Part shown: positions 59,501-64,000 of the stretch, in pieces
Layout: the number at the start of each line of letters is the position of its first letter
Position numbering within the stretch: the stretch's first letter is position 1
Source of the DNA: Fasciolopsis buskii
Taxonomy: Eukaryota > Platyhelminthes > Trematoda > Plagiorchiida > Fasciolidae
Length of the DNA stretch: 64,000 nucleotides
Direction of reading: 5' to 3'
NCBI GenBank assembly: GCA_008360955.1
Contig: LUCM01010400.1
Location: 5,486-69,485, forward strand
The notes under the pieces: model-generated
Databases searched by the model: none
What the model was told of the DNA's origin: nothing
The model's input: only the letters and a program-made list of their open reading frames with translations
Made by a program: the position numbers and the translations under genes

Positions 59501-61898
59501 TTTAATAAACATGCGCATAGCAAGTTACGAGCTTTTTCACTAAATGCCTTCTGTTTGGGCGGTGTTGCTTGCATACTGCATACCGTTTGATAACAGTCAA
59601 CTGAAATTTATGGATATTCCTTCACTTTTTTCTGTTGGATTAGGTGGACCTTTAAATAATCCGCAGTTATTCAGAAGATAAAAATTTCTCCATGGGTTAG
59701 CAGCATATTCATGTAAAATAAACGTGAAAGGAGCAACAAGCCGAAGGTGAGTTTTTGAAATTTTCACAACCGTAGCATTTGCCGGAGTCCGAATGCTACC
59801 ACATGAAGGTCACAAATGACCACAGACCAACGGATCACTAACGACTGAGATTTCCTTGGGAAGCCGAAACTTGACAAGCATTCATGGTGGATACTTTCAT
59901 GCTCCAACCGATCCGTGGAAAATCAACAATTTTTTACAAAATTGTCTACCAACCCGGCAAAGAAGAACGTGAAATCCATTGTAAGAGGCCCAGTGGATTT
60001 GCTCACTTGGAAATCCCGACCACTCGACCAGGCATTGCTCTGACCAATTCTTCTTTGGTGGAAAAAAATGCTGCATGTGGACCCCCAAATCCTGGTGGCA
60101 CGCCAAATCTTTGCGAAGACCCGACTGCTATGTCAGCTCCAAGCTTTCCGGGCGGTTGAATCAAGGTCAGGGCCAATAAATCGGTAGCAACAATGGTAAG
60201 TACCTGTCGGAAACATCAGAACACGTCAAGCAGCTGGTGATGATAATGCAATCGAAAAAAGGCCAGTACCGGGGATACTGTATTCGAAATGTCGGTCTTT
60301 TGTTTTCGTAGGTTGACAAATTTTCGATGGGAATGGATAAAAAATTAGTAATTACGTATGCGTACAAAACACTGAGGCCACGGATAGGGCACCGCTGAGA
60401 TTGACTTTCACTTTAACACTTCAGACGTTTTTCTGCTGAGAACAGGAACGACCCCTCCAGCAAACCATTCCGAGATTGGTCGGTCGGAGTGGTGCAATTC
60501 AGCTTATGGGATGGAATTACAAGGCAAACGAACAAGCTCCGGTTCCGAGATTTCGGGTAAGTGGTTAGACCTGAGCAGGAGTTAAGGATAACTGGTTGGG
60601 CTATTTATCCAACCTGGTCTCTGGGAGAATTACAGACCGAACACGAGCGACGACAGAGTAAAATACACCTCAAATTGGGCCGTACAGGTGTAAGTTCACT
60701 TCGTGACCAGTAACAAAAGAGTAATACGGCCGAAAATCTGTCACTTTCATATGGAGACAGCTGACCAACACGCAATCGGATGTTGCTGTTTCCCAGTGGT
60801 GATTACTCATTTGGAAATCTGGAACCAACTCGGAGAGAACTAATTGCTACCATATTACGCCCTCTCAGTCCTTTGGATGACAGGAATTAGTCGGATTGTT
60901 AATTTCGAGAAGCTGTTTTGCAAACAATTTCCGATTAAATTTGTTTCCATTTCTGATTAAAATTCGTTGTTTAAAAAAACTACCATATATGAGTATTTAA
61001 CACTTAGTTGCATTTTAGCGTGGGCAACTCGTACGCAGTCAATTTTGAAGAGGCTGAACTGCTTAATGTGTGGTTAAAGATTTAAAATTTCGGTTGCACA
61101 TGTTAATCTATCATATTCTACCTTCAAACATTTGCCTTTGTATACTGTAAATAGGGTATGACATCATTTCACGCATGAGAATCAGTCTTTTCGTTCATGA
61201 CGACCTTGACGATTGACTTGTTAGATTTGGCCACAATGATTATCAGCGGCCTCCGAGGACATCACCTTTTTTATCCTCATGGTAAAATCCCCCGCCATCA
61301 TGTGGCCAGTTTTTAAAGAGGGCTGAAATTAACAAGGTCCGGAGTGGGTCGAATAAACGACAAAATATGTGATGCTTTCACCTATGCTATAAGTCAGTAA
61401 CAAACTTGTGTCCGTATGGCATGTAATATGTGTACTTTGGCTAAATTTCCGATAGCCCTTGAAAAATTGCTCACATTTGACGGTTTTAGTTTAATAAGGT
61501 TGTGTGGATGTAATTCAGAAGACCAGAAATGTTTCTAGATACAAATTTCCTATTTCGTTTCATCTTCCCACTTCATGTCGTGAGTATGCGAAAATTCTAA
61601 CGTTATTTTTTCTGAAAAAGTTTTATTAATTGAGCTAGATATTGTACCTGTCGTTTCATCTGTAACGCCGCTGAATATTCGAAAATAAATTGGTCAGTTT
61701 CACTATGTCAAAGCCACTCTGACACTAACCTTATGCTTAGCGGCAAGTTCCGATACTTTCTGCAATTGTTGCGGGGCCACATTGCCATCTGTGTCCGGGT
61801 ACTGAATCAGGCAGCCACCATACTGGTCGGATGACAGTTCTCGATTCACCTGATCCAGGTTGGATAAATCTGTCACGTGAACGGTGAATTGTAAACCA
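2382..61898 (-). CDS. GLDC: Glycine dehydrogenase (decarboxylating), P-protein; 12 exons, 5' end outside the window
   Basis: The P-protein is the PLP-dependent subunit of the mitochondrial glycine cleavage system. It decarboxylates glycine and passes the aminomethyl group to the lipoyl arm of H-protein. Exons at 61898-61730, 60203-60007, 59151-58926, 53276-53142, 51012-50926, 43358-43155, 42643-42425, 33905-33630, 23954-23669, 19263-19075, 7097-6904 and 2579-2382 join in frame (2380 nt, 792 codons plus stop) with no internal stop. All 11 introns are GT-AG. Seen motifs in order: [116 protein letters not shown]. Family length is about 1020 residues, so about 230 N-terminal residues are missing here. 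The order and collinearity with the animal family leave little doubt about identity; exact splice sites are my reading of the sequence. Confidence 0.96.
2580..6903 (-). other. GLDC intron K/L (4.3 kb)
   Basis: GT-AG, phase 0. It contains a plus-strand Jockey/CR1-type RT fragment (3.2-4.5 kb, listed separately) and a short TG-rich microsatellite near 4850-4875. The parts 2580-3200 and 4560-6900 show nothing I can name. Confidence 0.85.
3200..4520 (+). mobile_element. Decayed non-LTR retrotransposon, RT and C-terminal part (Jockey/CR1-type)
   Basis: Reading across frames gives a degraded reverse transcriptase in correct order. Near 3370-3520 are [19 protein letters not shown] and [20 protein letters not shown] (motif A region; the first catalytic Asp is now Gly in [10 protein letters not shown]). 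Near 3560-3665 come [15 protein letters not shown] and [10 protein letters not shown] (motif B). Near 3712 [12 protein letters not shown] replaces the expected FADD, losing a catalytic Asp. The C-terminal tail at 4240-4500 is split over three frames. Several stops and frameshifts show a dead copy. It is antisense to GLDC. The exact clade is inferred. Confidence 0.7.
6904..7097 (-). CDS. GLDC: GLDC exon K
   Basis: Acceptor ...GCGCCCAG; donor GTAAGT. Two bases complete Gly, then 64 codons follow. It encodes [20 protein letters not shown], then [20 protein letters not shown] and [12 protein letters not shown]. FHxPTMSWPVxGxLMxEPTES is a strongly conserved C-terminal signature of P-proteins. Confidence 0.95.
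8892..8906. repeat. (CT)n microsatellite
   Basis: A short run of TC units inside intron J/K. Confidence 0.7.
9850..9995 (-). mobile_element. tRNA-Leu-like SINE fragment
   Basis: On the minus strand an A-box-like TAGCACAATGG (9986-9976) lies about one tRNA length upstream of a B-box GGTTCGTATTCC (9943-9932). Between them CTAAGGCG, GACTCAA and ACCG resemble a tRNA-Leu D-arm and anticodon arm. The tail GGCGCGGTGGAAATG..CTG..GATCATT matches the tail of the 50.1-kb copy, so this is a repeat family and not a single tRNA gene. The acceptor stem does not close, so it is not a functional tRNA. Confidence 0.6.
12320..14140 (-). mobile_element. RTE-clade (BovB/CFDP2-like) non-LTR retrotransposon, near-complete RT, inactive
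   Basis: The order on the minus strand is that of RTE pol. The endonuclease-RT linker is near 13990-13880 ([27 protein letters not shown]), followed by RPIANVASS (~13770). RT entry follows at 13640-13390 ([33 protein letters not shown]). Motif A near 13275 reads [13 protein letters not shown], where a catalytic Asp is expected at Q. Motif B near 13120 reads [20 protein letters not shown]. Motif C YADD (13004-12993) is intact. The C-terminal region at 12888-12541 includes [12 protein letters not shown] and [14 protein letters not shown], and the last part reads [12 protein letters not shown] and [12 protein letters not shown]. Stops and the motif A change make it dead. It is the same strand as GLDC. 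Confidence 0.85.
14636..14730. repeat. Dispersed repeat, copy 1 (pairs with 16398-16500)
   Basis: This segment shares a diverged block with 16398-16500: an ATCATATyCC motif, a TGTyTCCA motif, a GGAGGG tract, then TCGTGGAyCTTATCTG-like sequence and a GAGTCTAA-like end. Both are in the same orientation. The family is unknown. Confidence 0.45.
16398..16500. repeat. Dispersed repeat, copy 2 (pairs with 14636-14730)
   Basis: Counterpart of the 14.64-kb repeat, with an expanded G run (16441-16450). The family is unknown. Confidence 0.45.
19075..19263 (-). CDS. GLDC: GLDC exon J
   Basis: Acceptor ...TTTGCAG; donor GTAAGT. Both ends are phase 1: two bases complete Gly of exon I, 62 codons follow, and one base begins the Gly completed by exon K. 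It encodes [20 protein letters not shown], then [20 protein letters not shown] and DIAKRLIDY, matching the family's [14 protein letters not shown] and VAKRLQDYGFHAPT segments. RTE copies of opposite orientation lie in the introns on each side. Confidence 0.95.
20150..20975 (+). mobile_element. RTE-clade retrotransposon, 5'-truncated C-terminal copy
   Basis: A 250-residue frame (20166-20918) is open throughout. It reads [20 protein letters not shown], then [53 protein letters not shown] and [13 protein letters not shown]. This is the post-RT C-terminal region of fluke RTE elements and is collinear with the minus-strand copy at 12.9-12.3 kb. It ends with GTTTAACACTGAACGATGAT, a 3' terminal motif also seen at 22.98 kb. 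It is antisense to GLDC. The open frame suggests a fairly young insertion, but the catalytic part is missing. Confidence 0.85.
21950..22215 (+). mobile_element. Endonuclease scrap of a Jockey/CR1-type element
   Basis: The frame reads [20 protein letters not shown] and [16 protein letters not shown], which resembles the VYRPP ... STxxxxxILVLGDFN segment of non-LTR apurinic endonucleases. It is short and diverged. It abuts the RTE endonuclease relic that begins near 22.23 kb in the same frame, so the boundary between the two is uncertain. Confidence 0.4.
22230..23005 (+). mobile_element. RTE-clade relic: endonuclease ends joined by internal deletion
   Basis: At 22318-22378 the frame reads [18 protein letters not shown], the start of the RTE endonuclease. 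Only ~70 bp later, at 22448-22507, the next frame reads [20 protein letters not shown] then [13 protein letters not shown], its end. The ~150 residues normally between are gone. The rest of pol is absent too. The relic ends near 22.98-23.0 kb with GTTTAACGACGAACGATGAT, matching the 3' end of the 20.15-kb copy. It therefore has both ends of an RTE element but almost no middle. Confidence 0.7.
23669..23954 (-). CDS. GLDC: GLDC exon I (PLP lysine exon)
   Basis: Acceptor ...CATACAG; donor GTTAGT; 95 codons plus one base of a split Gly. It encodes [20 protein letters not shown], then [25 protein letters not shown] and [15 protein letters not shown]. The Lys of LNLHKT (codon at 23897-23895) is the Schiff-base lysine of the family, and the glycine loop HGGGGPG is intact. 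Confidence 0.96.
23895..23897 (-). other. GLDC: Codon for the PLP-binding lysine of GLDC
   Basis: AAG within [17 protein letters not shown]; it aligns with the Schiff-base lysine (Lys754 in human GLDC). Its retention, with an unbroken reading frame in all 12 exons, argues for a functional gene rather than a pseudogene. Confidence 0.9.
24150..24310 (+). mobile_element. SINE-like repeat with B-box, copy 1 of tail family
   Basis: It has a B-box-like GTGTTCGAGTAC (24185-24196) followed by a tail containing AAGCCCTCTGTTGG and ATTCCTGAAAAACGGTGT. The tail aligns over roughly 67 bp with 30945-31013. It ends in a TTAAAGCAAGTAAAAG run. This suggests a tRNA-derived SINE. Confidence 0.5.
24380..24500 (-). 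mobile_element. tRNA-derived repeat with perfect B-box
   Basis: On the minus strand a perfect Pol III B-box, GGTTCGAATCC (24401-24391), sits in CGGAAGTCGCCGGTTCGAAT context. Upstream GTCGTGGCTGCTAGACACGG resembles a tRNA anticodon region. The cloverleaf does not close, so I read it as a SINE head and not a tRNA gene. Confidence 0.5.
26975..27060 (+). mobile_element. tRNA-like SINE head (B-box GGTTCGACCCC)
   Basis: GGTCGCGGGTTCGACCCCTC at about 27031-27050 is a near-perfect B-box. About 35 bp upstream CTGCTAGCCTGGTGGC resembles an A-box. Single copy in this window; assignment is by motif only. Confidence 0.45.
30945..31040 (+). mobile_element. SINE-like tail, copy 2 (pairs with 24.2-24.3 kb)
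   Basis: GGCAGCCCTCTGTTGG, CCTCTTTCCTGTAAAATGGT and an ATTAATAAAGTACAAG end align with the 24.2-kb copy. No clear B-box remains upstream. Both copies share the plus orientation, antisense to GLDC. Confidence 0.5.
33630..33905 (-). CDS. GLDC: GLDC exon H
   Basis: Acceptor ...CCGACAG; donor GTAGGC; 92 codons in phase 0. It encodes [20 protein letters not shown], then [20 protein letters not shown] and [24 protein letters not shown] and [10 protein letters not shown] are diagnostic cofactor-site motifs. The open frame continues into the intron at both ends, which makes an apparent 164-residue ORF (34022-33528). Confidence 0.96.
36130..37692 (+). mobile_element. Jockey/CR1-type retrotransposon, 5' part (endonuclease to RT entry)
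   Basis: Near 36250-36470 the frame reads TRHRIRESN ... [20 protein letters not shown], matching the end of a Jockey-type endonuclease (TRxRxxxxSLLDLIxTN). After a degraded linker, 37537-37602 reads [18 protein letters not shown], the RT entry (WxxxxxIPxxKxxDxSxPxxYRPISL). Then follows LNALKHLRW, after which the frame runs into a Penelope-like element at 37694. The rest of the RT resumes past 39.87 kb. Stops and frameshifts show it is dead. Antisense to GLDC. Confidence 0.65.
37694..37890 (+). repeat. Left terminal inverted repeat of the Penelope-like element
   Basis: It matches the reverse complement of 39639-39866 along its length, from CTTGGCATTTAGATCG through CATCGTCAATTCAAATG, TTGTCG and GGTTTGACCATTGACTTTAT to AGACGTTT. 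The left copy lacks a segment of about 30 bp that the right copy has near 39720-39740. Confidence 0.8.
39639..39866 (-). repeat. Right terminal inverted repeat of the Penelope-like element
   Basis: Inverted copy of 37694-37890. It holds a CTGAAGA core and a GTTG-GCGA-CAAC hairpin (39734-39766) that resemble part of a hammerhead ribozyme, as found in many Penelope-like terminal repeats. Confidence 0.8.
39880..41280 (+). mobile_element. Jockey/CR1-type retrotransposon, 3' part (RT core to C-terminus)
   Basis: It resumes the element interrupted at 37.69 kb. [15 protein letters not shown] and KACHRV (39980-40065) match the region around RT motif [11 protein letters not shown] (~40192-40220) matches motif B (xxGVPQGSVL). 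The frame 40201-41031 is open for 276 residues; its second half reads [50 protein letters not shown] and [12 protein letters not shown], the typical C-terminal region of these elements. Motif C (xADD) is not recoverable. It is the longest open frame in the window, but it is a transposon piece. Confidence 0.7.
41900..42010 (-). mobile_element. Possible tRNA-like SINE head
   Basis: Minus-strand GTCACTGGTTCGAATGCCAG (~41957-41938) contains a B-box and a plausible T-stem. The A-box is weak. Single copy in the window. Confidence 0.35.
42425..42643 (-). CDS. GLDC: GLDC exon G
   Basis: Acceptor ...TTCAACAG; donor GTAAGT; 73 codons in phase 0. It encodes [20 protein letters not shown], then [20 protein letters not shown] and [10 protein letters not shown]. 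The PNSGAxGEYAGL motif belongs to the PLP-fold core of the C-terminal half. The 511-bp intron F/G is the shortest in the window. Confidence 0.95.
42644..43154 (-). other. GLDC intron F/G (511 bp)
   Basis: GT-AG, phase 0. No repeat or ORF recognised. Confidence 0.9.
43155..43358 (-). CDS. GLDC: GLDC exon F
   Basis: The chosen acceptor is ACCAG after a C/T-rich tract, so the exon starts ATC TCT AGT; donor is GTACGT; 68 codons. It covers the hinge between the two halves and the start of the second: [40 protein letters not shown] and [12 protein letters not shown] closer TCTAG acceptor at 43351 would break phase. The last residues read NATTGVM, where animal P-proteins usually have Glu after the Ser/Thr run (SSEL or AAEM). 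Confidence 0.93.
43780..44170 (+). mobile_element. Second Penelope-like scrap (linker to GIY-YIG entry)
   Basis: Across frames it reads [19 protein letters not shown], then [11 protein letters not shown], then [17 protein letters not shown]. This parallels [25 protein letters not shown] and [13 protein letters not shown] of the 37.7-kb element in order and spacing. It is heavily decayed. The identification rests on that parallel. Confidence 0.4.
45393..45611 (-). mobile_element. Ty3/gypsy-type integrase fragment
   Basis: Minus-strand frame with [20 protein letters not shown] followed by ELERETG. This resembles the TGxSPNRLMLGRE motif near the end of gypsy integrases. It lies 2.2 kb downstream, on the same strand, of the RT-like fragment at 47.9 kb, the right order for one pol gene. 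It is short, so assignment is tentative. Confidence 0.45.
47835..48072 (-). mobile_element. Ty3/gypsy-type reverse transcriptase fragment
   Basis: One minus-strand frame reads [11 protein letters not shown], stop, EQT, stop, [20 protein letters not shown], then [20 protein letters not shown] and [10 protein letters not shown]. This matches the YxDDILIFSK ... LxKCxFxxxxxxFLGxxxxxxGIxPDPxKVxAI run of gypsy RTs, with the catalytic YxDD box changed to TADV. Two in-frame stops. Decayed, same strand as GLDC. Confidence 0.6.
50060..50200 (+). mobile_element. tRNA-derived SINE, copy related to the 9.9-kb copy
   Basis: B-box GGTTCGAGTC (50112-50121) is followed by ACGCGGTGGAAATGAACTGG and TGATCATTTCTGACAAG, matching the tail of the minus-strand copy at 9.85-9.93 kb. 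The upstream A-box is degraded. Confidence 0.55.
50926..51012 (-). CDS. GLDC: GLDC exon E (87 nt)
   Basis: Acceptor ...GATTTCAG; donor GTAAGC; 29 codons, the shortest exon. It encodes [20 protein letters not shown] then [17 protein letters not shown] is a hallmark of the end of the N-terminal half. The exon contains no ATG-led ORF of note and is found only by homology and splice signals. Confidence 0.92.
51013..53141 (-). other. GLDC intron D/E (2.1 kb)
   Basis: GT-AG, phase 0. No transposon protein, SINE head or RNA gene recognised. Confidence 0.8.
53142..53276 (-). CDS. GLDC: GLDC exon D
   Basis: Acceptor ...TTTTCCAG; donor GTAAGC; 45 codons in phase 0. It encodes [14 protein letters not shown] and [14 protein letters not shown], matching the family's FFDTLKI ... 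RQINFRLFEDGT segment. A second good donor (GTAAGA) lies inside the exon at 53201-53200, also in phase 0. Confidence 0.88.
53918..53955. repeat. AT-rich dyad around TATGCATATA
   Basis: Two TATATGCATAT-type blocks separated by a few bases form a self-complementary AT-rich stretch. Probably simple-sequence DNA. Confidence 0.5.
55058..55170. repeat. Hairpin-forming dyad made of Penelope-type termini
   Basis: The left arm runs from GCCCAGCTTGGCATTT to CGTTTCTTCACCAG. The right arm is its reverse complement with about five mismatches (CTGGTGAAGAAACG to ATGCCAAGCCGGGC). The loop is about 33 bp. The left arm plus loop (CTTGGCATTTAAATCGCAAA ... GTCGTCAAT) resembles the ends of the Penelope-like element at 37.7-39.9 kb (CTTGGCATTTAGATCG ... 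CATCGTCAATT). No coding part lies between the arms. Confidence 0.7.
55470..55650 (+). mobile_element. Possible Jockey/CR1-type endonuclease scrap
   Basis: The frame reads [20 protein letters not shown] then TENCSLV, resembling the LIxTNxPxxIxxIxxxPPLxxSDHxxV stretch near the end of non-LTR endonucleases. The catalytic SDH is lost. Weak. Confidence 0.3.
58926..59151 (-). CDS. GLDC: GLDC exon C
   Basis: Acceptor ...TGCACAG; donor GTAGAT. One base completes the split Lys, then 75 codons follow. It encodes [40 protein letters not shown] and a helix ending LEANGYK. The [18 protein letters not shown] motif is a signature of P-protein. The first Met of the long open frame here (59159) is intronic and not a start. 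Confidence 0.95.
59152..60006 (-). other. GLDC intron B/C (855 bp)
   Basis: GT-AG, phase 2. Contains a short G-run (59278-59291). Nothing else recognised. Confidence 0.85.
60007..60203 (-). CDS. GLDC: GLDC exon B
   Basis: Acceptor ...CCGACAG; donor GTGAGC. It carries 65 codons plus two bases (AA) that join G of exon C to make Lys. It encodes [20 protein letters not shown], then [26 protein letters not shown] and MPGRVVGIS. This is one of the most conserved parts of the N-terminal half in all P-proteins. No frame damage. Confidence 0.95.
60204..61729 (-). other. GLDC intron A/B (1.5 kb)
   Basis: GT-AG, phase 0. No repeat or ORF recognised. Confidence 0.85.
61730..61898 (-). CDS. GLDC: GLDC exon A (first exon in window)
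   Basis: Acceptor ...TTGCAG ends at 61899; donor is GTTAGT. One base completes a codon from an exon outside the window, then 56 codons follow, ending at a codon boundary. The protein begins [16 protein letters not shown] and contains [16 protein letters not shown], matching the family's GVLFQYPDTEG segment of the N-terminal PLP-fold domain at about residue 230-285. Because it starts inside a conserved domain with a split codon, at least one upstream exon must exist. Confidence 0.93.
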
Positions 61899-62037
61899 CT
61901 GCAAGAAACGATGTGAATTATACGAACGTCGCTTAGCGGTTAGGAATGAGTTAAATCGCAATATTTGCTGCGGACCTAGTTCCCATATTAAAACATTTAC
62001 TGTGACAATTATCACTACGGGCGTGGTGATATACACG

Positions 62038-62230
62038 CAGTAAGTAGTATGTGGATGCTTTGAGAAAATTTGTCCGGGAGCACACGACCGGTTTCGCGGT
62101 TATTGTCGCTCGTCACGTATGCGTACGCGGTGCTCTCTTGTCCAAACATCCACATACTTGTACACTCCGAATTCATATGTCTGTCTGATGAGAATCGAAT
62201 GTGTAGCATGAGGAGTGTGCATGGAAGCTG
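62038..62230 (+). repeat. Repeat unit, copy 1 (direct)
   Basis: About 190 bp nearly identical to 62364-62556, from AGTA-TATGTGGATGCTTTGA to CATGGAAGCT. Very low divergence suggests a recent duplication or insertion. Confidence 0.9.
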
Positions 62231-62363
62231 TTGGTGGAAGAGTGCGGAGAAGGAGGAGAACTGTGATTGATTGATTGATAATTGTTTGTCAGTTGGGCTG
62301 AGCGAACGTGAGGAAGGAGGGCAGAATGCCCCAGAACGAGAATATACATATGTATATATAGAA

Positions 62364-62556
62364 GCAGCAAGTAATATGTGGATGCTTTGAGAAAATTTGT
62401 CCGGGAGCACACGACCGGTTTCGCGGTTATTGTCGCTCGTCACGTATGCGTACGCGGTGCTCTCTTGTCCAAACATCCACATACTTGTACACTCCGAATT
62501 CATATGTCTGTCTGATGAGAATCGAATGTGTAGCATCAGCAGTTTGCATGGAAGCT
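62364..62556 (+). repeat. Repeat unit, copy 2 (direct); left arm of a palindromic element
   Basis: Near-identical direct copy of 62038-62230. Its first ~105 bp are also the inverted complement of 62573-62684. Flanks read TATATATAGAAGC on the left and GCTTATATAT on the right, so the arms sit in AT-rich DNA, as expected for a MITE-like foldback element. Confidence 0.85.
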
Positions 62557-62572
62557 CCTCACCGAAGAGTCC

Positions 62573-62684
62573 AAGAGAGCACCGGGTACGCATACCCGAC
62601 GAGCGACAATGACCGCGAAACCGGTCATGTCGTGTGCTCCCGGGCAAATTATGTTCACGCATCCAAATACTACTTGCCGCTTAT
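62573..62684 (-). repeat. Repeat unit, inverted copy; right arm of the palindromic element
   Basis: Reverse complement of the start of the unit, from GAGAGCACCG through ACCGCGAAACCGGTCATGTC to CAAATACTACTTGCCGCTTA. It is more diverged than copies 1 and 2 are from each other. Confidence 0.8.
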
Positions 62685-64000
62685 ATATTTAATACATATA
62701 TATACATATATTCTATACATATAATCGGTCAAGTGTTAAGTCCGAAAAGGAGGTACTGCTTACACTGTGAATATATATGCAATGATATATGTTCGAGCGC
62801 TATAACTGACATTAGTGTTTCACAAACCCAATCTGACCTTGTTTGGAACGATCAAGTAGATTGCACTGTTATCGAGATCCTGATCGTTCCTTTAGCTGAA
62901 TTGAAAGCAGTTGACCTCCCGGTTTTCTGCAAATGGATATGCCAGTTTTATGGCCGACCGGGGTGTTATGTCGTGTCCGACAAAGTTCAGTTTGGACAAA
63001 TTTTGGAAATTCGAGTATCGAATTTCATTCAAAGGAAAATGAATAATGTTCCATTTGATAAATTTACTTTTGATGCTCCATTCGTTTCTCGAAATGGTAT
63101 TTTTGCTTGCAAATAAGATCAACAATTGCCGAATTTGATCGCTCACCAGACATTTCACTGGGAAAGTTTCGATCAATCGAAGGACTAACCGTCTGTTCTC
63201 GAACCAATGAAGCAGATTCTACGGCACGATTTACAAGTTCATGCATTTCATATCGCGTGGCTCAAGGCAAATTCGCGGAGGCGTATAATTATCCCGAGAA
63301 ACGCATTTTATATCTTAGTCTTAAGAAAACCAAAATGTAAAATGTGAGTAACATTCATTAGGTCTAAAAGTAGTCGCATCGAATGAGTTATGAACAGATA
63401 CCAAAGTCAAGTGACAATCAGGTTTTTGATTCTAAAACAGCAGATTCAATCTTCCCTTGTTAGTTTTTGATTTGCCGTCAATAAATAATTCATTCACGTC
63501 TAAATGGAAAAAATTTTACGTGAGAGAATAGCATGAGTCACCAAAAATAAATTTTACTAGTTCAATTCAACGATACACAAGTGGGAACTGGTTGTACAAT
63601 AATCAGTTGAATAGATGCATCCGTCTAGCTCAGCCAATCAAATTGCTACGTCCTGTATCGCGATCCGTTTGCTCGAACACTCATTCAGTGATTCCGTTTC
63701 AATCAATTGACTTACAGTATCAACCAGACATGAAAAGACCGTGCATCAAGTAATGTATATTTGATCGTTCCATCGACGTGATTAACAAAGTCAGCGATAA
63801 ATATGATGGAAAGGTAAAATGATAACAAGCGTCCAAAGGGTGGATGAAACATACGTTTGACATGACTACAATCAAGTTATGCACCAGCACTTGTCTCAGC
63901 CGTCTAAGTGGTGGTGTGTGGTCGTGAAGTGTAGGATTGGGGATACTCAGATGTTCAGCACGCGTCCCCTGACAATTTCCAAGCTGACTAACAAATATCC

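Larger units (their letters stand above)
61899..64000 (-). other. Intron upstream of GLDC exon A (continues past the window)
   Basis: Exon A begins with one base of a split codon, so this stretch is intronic at least near 61.9 kb. I looked on the minus strand for the missing N-terminal motifs (RHIGP, YTPYQPE, NYQT, ASLLDEGTA) and found none. The first exons most likely lie beyond 64000. It holds the 62.04-62.68-kb repeat cluster and a plus-strand 160-codon open frame (62634-63116) that starts inside the repeat and matches nothing. Confidence 0.6.

Noticed and set aside
62180..62205. CTGATGA ... GAA in the 190-bp repeat as a hammerhead ribozyme
   Set aside because: Stem II would be almost absent, the base after GAA is wrong, and the outer stem (ACACTCC/GGAGTGT) exists in copy 1 only.
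62015..62662. 215-codon minus-strand frame with a 57-residue tandem repeat
   Set aside because: The repeat in the protein is just the translation of the near-identical 190-bp DNA repeat. There is no start context, splice signal or family match.
62634..63116. 160-codon plus-strand frame
   Set aside because: It starts inside the inverted repeat, has no recognisable motif, and a frame of this length is expected about once by chance in six frames of 64 kb.
63064..63246. Minus-strand frame starting MHELVNRAVESASLV as an N-terminal GLDC exon
   Set aside because: It does not match the family's N-terminal motifs, and no acceptor precedes it in frame.

Overview
The window is animal nuclear DNA, most likely from a trematode flatworm (a liver-, intestinal- or lung-fluke-like genome). 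The evidence is one conserved multi-exon gene with GT-AG introns up to 12 kb, under 4% conserved coding sequence, and introns filled with decayed retroelements. The RTE/CFDP2-type, Jockey/CR1-type and Penelope-like proteins resemble those I know from fluke genomes. Species cannot be fixed from sequence alone. No operon, CRISPR, rRNA or bacterial signal was found.

The only gene I can name is the glycine decarboxylase P-protein (GLDC), on the minus strand. Twelve exons (called A to L in transcript order) run from 61898 down to the stop codon at 2382. They join in frame at every junction into 792 residues, i.e. the C-terminal ~78% of a ~1020-residue protein. The ~230 N-terminal residues (mitochondrial transit peptide and start of the first domain) are not recognisable in 61.9-64.0 kb and probably lie beyond the right edge. 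The PLP-binding lysine lies in exon I (23895-23897), in an intact LNLHKT motif followed by a glycine-rich loop. A poly(A) signal candidate lies 212 bp past the stop.

Layout from left to right: 0-2.4 kb is downstream flank with an orphan ORF (677-969, minus). Intron K/L holds a Jockey/CR1-type RT fragment (3.2-4.5 kb). Intron J/K (12 kb) holds a nearly full RTE RT on the minus strand (12.3-14.1 kb) and a tRNA-Leu-like SINE (9.9 kb). Intron I/J holds a plus-strand RTE C-terminus (20.15-20.97 kb) and an internally deleted RTE endonuclease relic (22.2-23.0 kb). Intron H/I holds tRNA-derived SINE pieces. Intron G/H holds a nested insertion: a Penelope-like element (37.69-39.87 kb), flanked by ~200-bp inverted repeats, inside a Jockey-type element (36.1-41.3 kb). 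Intron E/F holds a second Penelope-like scrap and Ty3/gypsy RT and integrase fragments (45.4 and 47.9 kb). Intron C/D holds a 113-bp dyad made of Penelope-type ends (55.06-55.17 kb). The right flank holds a three-copy direct/inverted repeat (62.04-62.68 kb).

No wholly new biological system was found. The most informative observations are the nested retroelements, the possible hammerhead-like motif and paired Penelope ends, and the inverted RTE copies that flank a coding exon.
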